Assembly: GCA_003550305.1 (NCBI GenBank)
Contig: QKYT01000412.1
Location: 21,815-71,992, forward strand
Direction of reading: 5' to 3'
DNA length: 50,178 bases
From: Glomus cerebriforme
Lineage: Eukaryota; Glomeromycota; Glomeromycetes; Glomerales; Glomeraceae
Shown here: piece after piece, positions 11,131 through 22,059 of the stretch
Position numbering within the stretch: position 1 is the stretch's first letter
How the letters are laid out: every line of letters starts with the position of its first letter
Position numbers and translations under genes: made by a program
Notes under the pieces: generated by a model
Databases searched by the model: none
The model's input: the letters and a program-made list of their open reading frames with translations, nothing else
What the model was told of the DNA's origin: nothing

Positions 11131-14100
11131 ACAAATCTATATTTAAAATTTAACCATATTCTCCAAACTAAACTAGTAAATTTTAAATATCTAACGTCTC
11201 AAACTATCATCTAAGACTACAACATACCCATATTTTAATTTTTTATTCCTTTTTTATTTAAATAAATAAAGATAGGGTATAACCAAATTAGTATTTATCA
11301 TGTTTAATAATATAAGAAGAAGATAAATATTGAAGAACTTTATATGAGGACTATACTAACAACTTTATGTTAAATTAGGACTGATATATAAGAAATTTTA
11401 TTTTAATTTTTAAAGAATCAAACAAATAATTAATATTGTATTTTATAAACATGATTAGCAAAGAATAACTTTATTTGCTTTATTCTCACATAAAAAAAGA
11501 AAAATAAGAAAATAAACTTTTTATTATTCTCATCATAAAATTGAAATTGATTCTCTAGTTTGTTGTTTTTCAAAAAGATAAAAGGAAATTTTTCGGTAAA
11601 ACTAAACTGTGAACAATTTCAATGTACTGTATTTTTAAACACTCAAATAATGAGTTGAACCCATTTTTTGAATTGGTATTATTTTGCATTATAAATCTCT
11701 ATATACAATAATATCTATGAAAATGATTAAAGAATATACAAAGCTACTACAATTTAATCTTAAACATTTGATATTCCATTTCATAATTCTTTAATAAGTT
11801 TTTCAAAAAAAAAAATTTACATCATAGAAGTTCAGTATTTGAAATAAAATCAAAATGAAAATATTATATTAGAAAAAAATATTTATCAAATGTTCAAATG
11901 TAAAATTCAATATACAGTATCTCTAAATTTATCTTACCAATTAATAACCATTTCTTAAATCTTTTTTTAAATATAACACAGAAAGAGGAGAAAATTATAG
12001 TATACTTTTTTTTATTGATTATAAGAATATGTAAAATTTTTATCATTTCTTTAAAAAAAAATTTTAATCAAACTTTAGCCTTAGCAATTTGGTTAAAAAA
12101 AAACTCAATAAAACCTAAAAAGGTTGGATTTTTTTCAGTTTAGTGTGCTGCAGAAGATCAATAAGTGGTAAGATTTTTATTATTGTCTTTATTGTATTGT
12201 TTTAATATTTACTATTTTTTTTTTATTAGAAAAAATGAAAGGGGACATTTTCTTATTTTTTTTTAGGTCTTTTTTTTTAGTTTTTTTAAGATTAGACTTT
12301 CAGAGGGTTTTGGAATGCAAGATTGCAGCACAACATTGTTGCCACAGCGATTGGATAACTGAGGCATTTTCTTTTGCTATTTTCGTCCAATTTATTCTAA
12401 TACTAATGAAATGACTTTTTTCTTTTATTTATTTTCTCTAGTTGAATACTAATAAAATGAAGAGATGTCAGCCAGTTGCTTTTTTACTGATAAACTATTA
12501 TGTCATAAACTTCTTATCCTAAATTATGAGAAAATCAATATATTTCTTTTACATAACTTTCTTCTATTCCATTATAAAGTAGTTCATAAAATTCTTTTGT
12601 TAAAATTGCCTTATAATTATTAGACTTTTTCTGTTCTCATATGTCACTGATTATTTATTAATAATCATAAATCTTGCTCTAAATGAATACCTTACTTTAT
12701 CATTTTCAAGTTTAGAAAAAAAACAATTTTTTATTATATGTAAAATATATAATTAATACCTAGTAATAAAATGAAAATAAATCTTCATTGATATTCAATC
12801 CTTAACTTCTGTAAAAATAATTATTTTTTTAATAACTGAAAAGTTTGCTATTAAATTCTTGTAAGAGCTTGGTTATTAACTGGTTAAAACTTAATTCGGG
12901 CTGGAATTAAATTTGGCCAGAATTAAAGCCCGAATTAATATGTTAAAGAATTGCGTTAAAAAAAAAAGGTAAAAATAACTTTTGACCAGAATTAAAATTT
13001 GATCAGTATAAACTATTTTGAAAAGAAGACAAACAATTTCATAATAATTTTCAACTTTGCTCTATAAGTTCTCATGATCATCTTGAGAAGTAACATTGGA
13101 GAAGAATCTCCACCACCACTATCATATATAGTTTCTTCACAAAAAAAATAGAAAATAAAAATATATTCTTTATAATTTTTATTATAAACATGAATAATTG
13201 TAAATAATAAAAAAATACATTTAAAATTATTAAAAAATAAGAAATAAAATCTAATATTACTACTAGTTATATCATTCTGTTATACTTTTTCTTGTAATGT
13301 AATTCCTTCATTATTATTTTCCAATTTATTTGAATGATTTTTATTCTTATATTTTGTTTCTATATCATTATTTGTTCATATTTATCTATAAAATAAATAG
13401 AGTCTACATAATTAAAGTCTTGCCTCTTTACTACATAAACTTTTTTTCACAATTAAGAAATTAGCATCTTTCTAAATTTCTTTGTTTTATATGCATATAC
13501 ATGTTTTCTTCAATTTATTCCTTTCCATTTTGTCTTTCCTTTGATTTTGTCTTATATATTTTTGAAAATGTTCTTTTATTTTTTTTTTTTTGATTTCTTT
13601 TTATTGGCCACCTTTTTCTTTTTTTTTTAGAAATTGGAAAAGCTCCAAATGGAGCGACTTGAATCAACTTTATCGGTTCAATTCAGTTTCATTTTTAAGC
13701 TGAACTGAGTGGAATGAACGACTCCAAGTGAGTCAACTCTGAAAGTCAGTTTAGTTTATCAACTTTATAATTGCAAATAATACAATTATGCCAAATTTAC
13801 CGCTTAAATTTGCAATTCTAACTTTATCTAACATTATCTCACAAATCACATGATTATACCATTATATCAGTTTAAATAATTTTACTAATTTTACTTATTT
13901 AAATATTTTATTTTATAATTAATTTTATTAAATAACTAGTTTCATTTAATTTATATATACAAAAGAATAAAGTGCATGATTTAATACCAGATCTAGATAT
14001 TATTAATTTCTTTAACAAATTCACAAAAAAAAAAACTATTTTATTTATTAAAAAAAATTCTTTAATACATTTAATAAAGTAAAATTACTAAGAAAATCTA

Positions 14101-14956
14101 ATATTACTATATTATATTTTTTTTTCTATTATTACTATCTATTTTTGTTATTTTTTAATTTTATTATTATATTTTATATTTTATATCATTATTCCTTCTA
14201 TTTCTGTTACCCTATATTCCCAACTTTTTTTTCAAAATTAAATGACTGGCATCTTTTTTCTAAGCCAGTATACCTTTCTTTATTTATATGCATTTTTTCT
14301 TCAAATTGTTCTTTCAATCTTGTCCCTTCTTTGACTTCATCTTTGGAAGTGTTATGGTTTCTTCTTTATCTGTTATTATTGGTGACTTGTTTCTTTATTA
14401 TTTTTAAAGTCCAACAATTTATTAAATTTCTTGTTCTTTTTATCATTTACCATACAGCAAATATTTTTTTTTTTTGCTCACTACTTCTTTAACTTATTAT
14501 CTATCTTTTTTCTTTCATTTTCTTTCATTCTACTTTCGTTTTCTGCATTTTCTCTATTATCTTGAGCTCATCTTCTATTATTCCTTTGTTGTATTATTTT
14601 TTTACCAATATTAATCTATTATTTCTTTTATTCTAATCTTTTTTAGTTGTTTTTAAGGTTATTTTTCACGATTTAACATGCTGAAACGGGTTAATTATCT
14701 TGAATATTTCTACTCTCATTTTCAATAGTGAAGGATCAGAATGTCTCCAAGATCCTGCGTCATTTTTCAATACTCGAGATATCCATTCTCTGAAAGTAAC
14801 TTTTTGCCCAGCTATCTTTCTTGTTTGTTTCTTATTTTATCTTGAAGTGGTACTTCTTTTTTCTTTTATCTTCTTGNTNTCTCCCCATCATAATCTTCAA
14901 CATTACTTCATAAACATAAATACAAGAAAATGAAAAAGGGAATTCTAATCTAAACC
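11131..14956. other. AT-rich intergenic stretch with short hairpins only
   Basis: This long T-rich region has hydrophobic chance frames (for example 14145-14492) caused by poly-T composition, with no start context or family resemblance. It contains the hairpin at 12891-12938 and a loose inverted repeat at 13660-13720 (TCGGTTCAATTCAG with its imperfect complement). I see no supportable gene. Confidence 0.5.
12891..12938. repeat. Short palindromic element (TTAATTCGGGCT arms)
   Basis: TTAATTCGGGCT at 12891-12902 is exactly complementary to AGCCCGAATTAA at 12927-12938, with TTTGGCCAGAATTAA between. Similar GGCC- and AATTAA-bearing hairpins occur at about 28882-28932 and 42016-42074, so it appears to belong to a family of tiny inverted repeats. 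Confidence 0.55.
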
Positions 14957-15063
14957 AAACCGCAGATAGGATATATTCAACTATCTGACCGGTCTTTCCT
15001 TGCCTGATACGAAGAAGACTTCTATATACAGTATAAGGAAGGGAAGGGGAAGTTTAAAGGAAT
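14957..15063 (+). repeat. Structured hairpin repeat, copy 3
   Basis: This copy has the core TTGCCTGATACGAAGAAGAC, TTCTATATACAGTATAAGG. Here the inner stem is GAAG-AAGA-CTTC, while copies 1 and 2 have GAGG-AAGA-CCTC, so paired positions changed together. The leader AAACCGCAGATAGGATA is shared with copy 4, about 118 bp downstream. Confidence 0.7.
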
Positions 15064-15076
15064 TTAAAAAAGAAAT

Positions 15077-15200
15077 CAAACCAGCCAGATAGGAGATACT
15101 AAGATACTCGATTACCTGACTGGACCTTCCTTGCCTGATACGAGGAAGACTCTATATACAGTATAAGGAAAGATAAAAGAAGGAGGTTTAAAGGAATAGT
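15077..15200 (+). repeat. Structured hairpin repeat, copy 4
   Basis: Tandem partner of copy 3, with the core CTTCCTTGCCTGATACGAGG, AAGACTCTATATACAGTATA. The G/A-rich tail (AGGAGGTTTAAAGGAA) is as in copy 3. The outer arms CTTCC/GGAAAG can pair imperfectly. Confidence 0.7.
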
Positions 15201-16190
15201 TTATTTTTAAGAGGTTATAGAGAAAAAATAAAATTATAGAGAGAAAAGAGTTTAGAGGGAAAATTTAGCGAATTTTTTTTTTTTAAATTTAGAGAAAGAA
15301 AAATCTTAAGAAAATAGTAGGTATTTATAAATCTTTATTTTTACCTTTTGTAAAATTTACAAAGGATGTGTCATTATAACATTATGTTTTTTTATTATTA
15401 ATTATGTAATGTACTACTTAATATAGATTTATTTGTTCATTTTTTATTACCGAGTATAATGGTACACGAGTCATAATACGCATTGCATATTAGGTCATAA
15501 ATAATTAGGTAATATTAGAAGATACTAGATTTTACATGTCATAATTTATAATTTTATGTGTAAAGTTTATCATTAGTAGTGGAGTGGCTAATATATTTTA
15601 ACATTTGAAATTTGTAAAATCGTAAAAAAAAAAATATTTATTAAAATCATCTTTTTACATCTCTTATTATCTTGTCAATATTATGGTTCTTAATTTGAAT
15701 TTTATTTTTATAAAATAGAATTAAAAAAATTTATTAATTTGAATGTATAAATTTTTTAACAATAATAATTATAGTTACTATAAAGGTGTAATTATTTTAT
15801 CACATAATCAATACACAAAAGACGCCCATTTCTAATAATTCTATAAAAAAAAATTTCTGATAGGTCAAAACACAAATCCGTTTACCTTGCATTATTATTA
15901 AATCATTGCATTTAGATTTTAACATTAGAGCTAGTTCAAATTAGCATGTCTGTCATGTTTCGGGCTGATGGACTATAAAAAAATTAAGTACTTATCTAAT
16001 ATTACAGAACTTTTTGTTAAAATTATTTTTTAAACTAAAGGATTCTGATGCGTGGCACTTTGTCACCACCAGTCATGATTTATTAACTGAAATCTCCACT
16101 TCAACCTAAAAATGAATCTAAAAAAAAAGAAATAATATGTTAATAAATATTAATTTATAATTAATTAATTTTAAAATATAATCAAAAAAA
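15201..16190. other. AT-rich intergenic stretch
   Basis: I see no coding frame, RNA gene or convincing repeat here. Confidence 0.5.
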
Positions 16191-16530
16191 GTTTACCGAT
16201 TCGGCGCAGCGTGATGACCCGCAGCATGCAACCGTTTCGAATTACCATTTTGAATCTAGACTGTAAAAAAAAAGAAAAACAATTAATAATTAGTAAAAAT
16301 AATAATTTAATTAAATCATATCACAATCGAAAAAAAAATAAAAAAATACCTTCCGATTCGGTGCAGCATGACAACCCGCAGCATGCGACCATCTCAAATT
16401 CCCATTTCAAATCTAAACTGTAAAAAAAAGAAAACAATTAATAATTAGTAAAAAATAAAAATTTAATTAATAAATCATATTACAATCGAAAAAAAAGAAA
16501 AAAACTTTACCTCTCGATTCAGCGCAGCAA
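16190..16530 (-). repeat. Tandem 157-161-bp exon-like units
   Basis: GATTCGGCGCAGC-type blocks begin at 16198, 16355 and 16516, giving periods of 157 and 161 bp. Read on the minus strand, each complete unit has a T-rich tract ending in ACAG, a block of about 65-70 nt with splice-exon character (ATGGTNATTCGAAACGG or a related form, then GCATGCTGCGGGT), and a GTAT/GTAA donor. The units therefore look like a duplicated exon with its introns, at the 3' end of the broken gene at 16546-17579. In no single frame do the two complete units join without a stop, so the duplicated exons are probably dead. Confidence 0.55.
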
Positions 16531-17579
16531 CCTTTTTTTCGTATTCCTCGTTATAGTAATACCATCATAATTTTTCTTTCTGACCAGTTTTTTCAGCCTT
16601 ATTAAATAGATGAGCTAAATGAAATACAGTACCCAGAGTTAGATCTGCGTCAACTGGAATATCTGAATATGTTTGCTAGATATAAAATTCGGTAAGGATA
16701 TAGAATTGTGACCTTTAATAAATTCAAGTAATTCACATATTAAGCCTTGTTTTACTTTTTGATTATAGGAAATTTTTTGGGTGGAGTTTCTGCTTGTTTC
16801 CTGAGCCAGAAGATTTCCACATGATACTGCAAACTCTGCAGATAATTCCTTTGAATCGATTCTTTGACTACCTGTTCTGGAAGAGTTACAAGTTCAATAC
16901 TAGTTATAGAAAGGCCTGCTTCACAGCTGGTATTAATTGCTAGGGATGATTCCTGGACAACAATTCACCCTGAAGCTTTTTTTCCCACTTCCTCTTTTTA
17001 ATCTTATTGCTTATGTACTTCATCCAAGAAATCATCTGTTTCCTTATCTTCCAATGATTCGGTGTTGGCATTATCATTAGGTGCATCACCAGAGGTAACT
17101 GCTTATCCTATTTCATTATTGAGCTGGTCTACAGAATTGAATACCTGAATATTTCCAAAGGTGCTTTGCTAATATTTGAATTCAATATGTTAGTGTTTGA
17201 AACTATAGTATTTTTATCCTGCCCATCTCCTGAAATCATTTCCTTAGAAATAACCATTACCTCTGGCAACATCTCTGGTTGAGGGAAGGTTTGCTGTTTG
17301 ATTTCATTGATATCTTAATTTTGCTATTTAAGCTCAACATTCTCGGATTTGAGTTTAGTGGTAACTGCATTAAGTTTGCCAATCTTAACTGAATAATCTT
17401 CTCCAGCTCATCGCTTCTGGCCTTAAGCTCCCGTCTCAAATCCATTTTCTCTGCCTCAACCTCAGCAAACTTTAGTAACTTCTCTCTAAGTTCGGGAATC
17501 TCAGCATTCTCCCCACAATCTCAGCTAAGAGCTTGGCATTTAATTCTCTTAATGAATCAATGGATTGAGTGTTTGACAT
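16505..17579 (-). pseudogene. Broken coiled-coil gene of a repetitive Rhizophagus family
   Basis: The minus strand begins with ATG at 17579 and reads MSNTQSIDSLRELNAKLLAE, then, after a frameshift, EIPELREKLLKFAEVEAEK and MDLRRELKARSDELEK, a coiled-coil-like Glu/Lys/Leu-rich region. Further blocks separated by stops and frame changes are SLEDKETDDFLDEVHK, LAQETSRNSTQKISYNQKVK, QGLICELLEFIKGH, VFHLAHLFNKAEKTGQKEK and EEYEKKVAALNRE, followed by a GTAAAG donor at about 16508. I recognise this order from hypothetical proteins abundant in Rhizophagus (memory, not searched); their function is unknown. At least four frameshifts and several stops make it a pseudogene. The normal 3' part is replaced by the tandem units at 16190-16530. 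Confidence 0.65.
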
Positions 17580-18432
17580 TGTTTTATATAGGATGGGAAG
17601 AACTCAAAAGTTCGTCAGCATAGATATAAACGAGGTAATATCCTCATCAGAATTAAATGTGGCTTTATTGATACAGAAAATAAATTACATGATTCGATGA
17701 TACATAGACTTGATTTATAATGTGAAATGGTATTTCTATACTAATACCTACAGACCCACCAGTATTTCGTTCCTCTAAACTACCTATAATAACACAATGT
17801 CCCAACATTAACTCTAATCCGATTTCATTTTCCTAAGATCGATATTTTGGATAGAATAAAATGGTCATCAGTTATGCATAGAACATGCAGAGTCAGAAAT
17901 AAATTAACAATATTGAGTAAAACTCACCAAAAGTTTATGGTCTCCACCTAATAAGGTCCTCGAAAATTCTGAACAAAGAAATGGGTATTAATTTGCAAGC
18001 TCTGAAGTCGTCTCTTGCAAATTACAGCCACAACCGAAAAAATATATTTCATACATATCTTAATTGCGAAGTGTCTCGTCCGGACTTCAATAATTTTTTC
18101 GTCAACACTTCTTTCAAGCTGCGATAGGTCGGTTTTTTTCTAGCGAGATCATGCTCGGATAAAATAGAATGGGTGGAAAAAAAAGTGAAAATCAGAGCGT
18201 TACTGCGCTTTATTAATTTATTTACTCCACTGATAACTGATTAGTCAGATACGGTCGATCGTATGACCACTCACGGGATACAGTGTAGCACAATACAATT
18301 CAAATTCAATTACTCACTCATAAATCATATTACTCATTATATTCATAAATTTTATTAATAACGTAACAATGGATAAAAAAATGGATAACGTTAGCTTTGT
18401 CGCTACTCTCTATTTTTGAAACCTAAATCTTC
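17580..18432. other. Intergenic region before the 18433 gene
   Basis: This stretch is less AT-rich than most spacers in the window and presumably contains the 18433 gene's promoter. No specific element or frame can be supported. An in-frame TAA nine bases before the ATG at 18433 limits that gene's 5' end. Confidence 0.4.
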
Positions 18433-19744
18433 ATGCCAAACCAATGGACTCCTCCGCTAAGAATGGGACGAGGTAATTTTTAGCTGTTTATAAGAAACAG
18501 AAATAAAAAATTCTTAAGTAATTCTCACCCTAGATCTGGGAGTGAATCGAAAAAATGGCGGAGAGGAGCAGAAAGGGAAGGAGAGTATACAACAAAATTC
18601 TTTTTCCGTACAGAAGAAACAGACGTATTTTCAACAATCCCAATGGACGTCCAGAACCAATAATATTGAGGGTGAATGGGGCCACGATCTCCATAGCAAC
18701 CCCATCGGATGCTCTCTGCTACCTGTACACGATCAATTTAAGTTTCCCAAAGAAAACTCTAAAGAAAAATCGCAAGAGACAGCGGAAATTACTTTTTCAG
18801 AACCAAGACCAAATAAAGAAAAGAACAAGGAAAAATCGCAAGAAATATCTGAGACAGGTGGAATTACTTTATCAGCACCAAGTCCAAATCTGCCAATGGA
18901 TAGCTATAATGGAACAAAATCGCAAAAGACAACCAAGAACAGTCAATGTCTCCTAGAAGTCGGACCAGGAAAGGATTACCAACCTTGTATTTGGTGCATC
19001 AATCACAACTTGCAGTCCGGAAGACAGGAAAAATTTATGTACACTCCAGAAAGAGAACGACCATTATCTTTTTCTTCAGGATCAGTATGGAAATGTGATT
19101 CCGAAACTAGAGTGTTGGGAGTTCGGGAACTGCGCGGAGACGAATGCCTGGATTTTTTTATGCCAGTGGAAATCAGATCTCCAAATCAATTTTCGAATAA
19201 TATCAGTACGCGAACGAGAAATAATATGACCATGCAAAAATTGCAAAGCTATTCAGAATTGGTGGACACGTTAAAGAATGATCGCGAGTTTCGTGAATTT
19301 CATGGACCTACAGATGGAAGGTTAATTGACCAAGAGAATAGGAAATATTTTTATGAAACATATGGTATCACCTATATTTGCCCACTGTTTGTAGATCATT
19401 CTGGAATGGTCGTTCTGTTTTTAGATGATCGCGGTATTTTATTTGCATGGTGCGATATGACAAATGAAATGGATGTCATGGGAATTAATAAAATGGAGGG
19501 TCTTGCGAACTACCTCTACCATCCAGAAAAGGTGTGTGCTATTATGGAGGACACCGGTGAGCTGGTACCTAGAGTGGAACTTACACGTCGCGTAACGGAA
19601 AAGATGGCAAAGAAAAAGTTGGAAGAGGAAAAGTTGGCAGAGGAAAAATGGGAGAAAAACAAGGAAAAAAGATTGGCAAAGAAAAAAAGGTTGGCAGAGA
19701 AAAAAAGGTTGACAGAGGAAAAAAGGTTGGCAGAGGAAAAGTGA
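18433..19744 (+). CDS. Unrecognised 416-residue protein with Lys/Glu-rich tail, two exons
   Basis: The long frame (18542-19744) has no ATG near its 5' end. A short upstream exon supplies one: ATG at 18433, exon 18433-18472 ending in GACGAG, a 61-nt intron (GTAATTT...CACCCTAG) and exon 2 from 18534. The joined frame starts MPNQWTPPLRMGRDLGV and runs 416 residues. Features are a charged N-terminal third with two KEKSQE-type repeats each followed by ITFSEPRPN or ITLSAPSPN, a central globular-looking part with CIWC and YGITYICPLFVDHSGMVVL, and a final ~48 residues of AEEK/AKKKR repeats likely to form a charged helix. There is no signal peptide or membrane segment. Codon and base use are much richer in GC than the neighbouring kinases. 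I do not recognise the family; it may be a recent arrival, a selfish-element protein or a lineage-specific gene. Confidence 0.6.
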
Positions 19745-21459
19745 TATGAGAAAGATCAGGTTGATATTTGCATTTCACTATAAAAAACATTATAGGATTT
19801 TTTGCAGAATATTATTGGTATAGTGGGTTTCTGTATACGTGAGATGTGCTTTGCGATTTTATATGTACTCAATAACAAAAAATATTAAAAATAATTAGCA
19901 TGTTTTCATTAAAAAATCTTTGATTTTAAACATTTTTTATTTTCTGATATATAGTTACAAATGTTAAAAAATAAGGGCAAAAACTTTATTTAATTATAAG
20001 CGTCATGCTTTGCAATATTGCGTATTATGTTTAAGTAATAAAATCACATTACATCATTTGCTAAGAAAAATAAAAATCATATGACCACATGAACGCTTTT
20101 GTCAAGAAAATCAAGAAACAGAAATAAAAAGGTTCTGGATTTTTCCTGTAGTACATGATGAAGTTTCTATGCTAATACTCTATCCTATTTATCCGTTCTG
20201 TTAAGAAATTTGCGTGATGGCTTTCAACGAAATTTGCCAAGAAAAGTTTTTATTAATACATGCGAAAACTAAATACAAAAGTTCAAGGACTAGCTTGGTA
20301 ATTAGAAAGCATTTCATGTATATATACCTATGTAGTGTATGGTGATCCTTTGCTATAAACGTAACTACGTATAGTTACAGAATGTACGTACAGATGTAAA
20401 TATTTAATTATATTGTTAATAAAATAAAAATGTATGTACGTATGAAAGAAATATGAGACCAAACGTACGTCTGCAATTACTGCATCACACTTCATATAAA
20501 ACTCTTTTACGCCACCACACTTCTGCTGCACCATTAGATACAGATATATATTTCTCATTTTACTATTTTAATGATTATATTTATTATTATTAAATAAACT
20601 AGGACTTAAAAGATTAATTCCACAGGATTGAACTATGAATGCTGCACATGTACAAGGTATCTTGTAAATTATAAAGAGACAACGGCTTTCACCCTTTTAA
20701 TTAGCATTATTGGATATTTGAAGTATTTAAAAAGTATTTAATTATATTAGTTATTTTATATTTATTATTATATTTATATAAAGGAGAACTTTGAATATTA
20801 ACTATCAAAACATACTATATGCCTTATACAATATACCATTATAAATACAAGATCCTAAGTGTTTTTTAATTCTAAAAAAAATATTTACAGTGATGCTTCA
20901 AATTTTATCTTTTATATACTAACAAATTTACATAAAATTGTTTGATTTATTATAAAAATAGCAAATATTTTTACACGAGTAAAAAAATAAACATCACGAA
21001 AAATTTAATTTAAAAAAAATTTAATTACATGACATGTCAAATAATTTATGGAATTATAAACTATTATGAAAGTTTGGAGTGAGAAAGATTATTCATTATA
21101 TTATTTATGAAAGTTTGGAGTGAAAAATATTATGAACCGTATTGTATTGTTATAAACTTATACAATCACAAATCAATATATCACTATACGCTATGACATA
21201 GGTGTATACATAACATCTTTTCTATATAATCGACTAGTCTGTGATACATAACGTCTATGTTAATATATACGATTATTTGACTCCAGGAGTATATAGCAAA
21301 AGTGCCAGGCACCGTGTTGTATAAATATGCAAGTTAAGTTTAAAATGAATAACTTCATTAAAATAGCATAATCTTGCTTAAGTTGATTATGAATAAAGGC
21401 AACATTGAGTCAGAGATTAAACCAAACACCTAAAAATCTAAAGGAAACATTAGGCAAAA
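19745..21459. other. AT-rich intergenic stretch
   Basis: It holds a short direct repeat (TATGAAAGTTTGGAGTGA at about 21065 and 21106) and a cluster of ACGTAC-type motifs at 20360-20480. I see no gene that can be supported. Confidence 0.5.
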
Positions 21460-21599
21460 TGGGGAAATATAATAGAGGATGGGAGTTTGTTGAAGGAAAC
21501 AAAGTCAGGTGAATGTGCCATAATTGGAAAAGTAATGGGAGAAGCTGAAGTAAGAACATTGGACATTAATACATATTTTTTGTGGTTTGCTAACGTATT

Positions 21600-21995
21600 G
21601 CTAAAGGGAGTGATAATGCAGTTGGATCATCTAGTGAAGAGATTAATGATGAATTTGTGACATAAGAAAGGAAGTTTAATGCAGCACAAAGTAGCATCGA
21701 GCATTTCAAGACTAATAGAATCAAAAGCCTTAGAGATATCTTGTGACAAAATCCAGAGTTCTTTATTGTTAATTTTAGTATCATGAATAATAGAGTACAA
21801 CGTGAAAATAGCTGTATTACAGGAGTCACCCAGGAGACCAGCGTAATTATCACCTGTAAGGACTTTATATTTTTAAAGGACTGAAGAGAGTTGGTTATAC
21901 ACTAACTGACCGTACACTTGTGAGCAGTTTCAAGTAGAGTGATCGGTTAGGTATTTTTGAGCTTAGATTTCCAACCATAAGATTTGGTAATTTTT
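21600..21995 (-). pseudogene. Reverse transcriptase fragment
   Basis: The readable blocks run from the RT fingers (PITLLETAHK) to motif A (WILSQDISKAFDSISLEM). It stops at NLFTR followed by TAG, long before the palm's catalytic aspartate pair. It belongs to the same element as the ORF1 relic just upstream on the minus strand. Confidence 0.7.
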
Positions 21996-22059
21996 ATTAA
22001 AATTGTTGTAGTGTTAGGTGAGTTTGTATCAATTATAGAACTTTTGAACATTTTATCCG

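Noticed and set aside
14145..14492. 115-codon hydrophobic frame that could pass for a membrane protein
   Set aside because: It is almost entirely Phe/Leu/Ile/Ser from poly-T DNA; no start context, no pattern of helices and loops.
18542..19744. Taking 18542 as the start of the 400-residue protein
   Set aside because: The codon there is GTG, not used as a normal start in eukaryotic nuclear genes; the upstream spliced ATG at 18433 explains the frame better.
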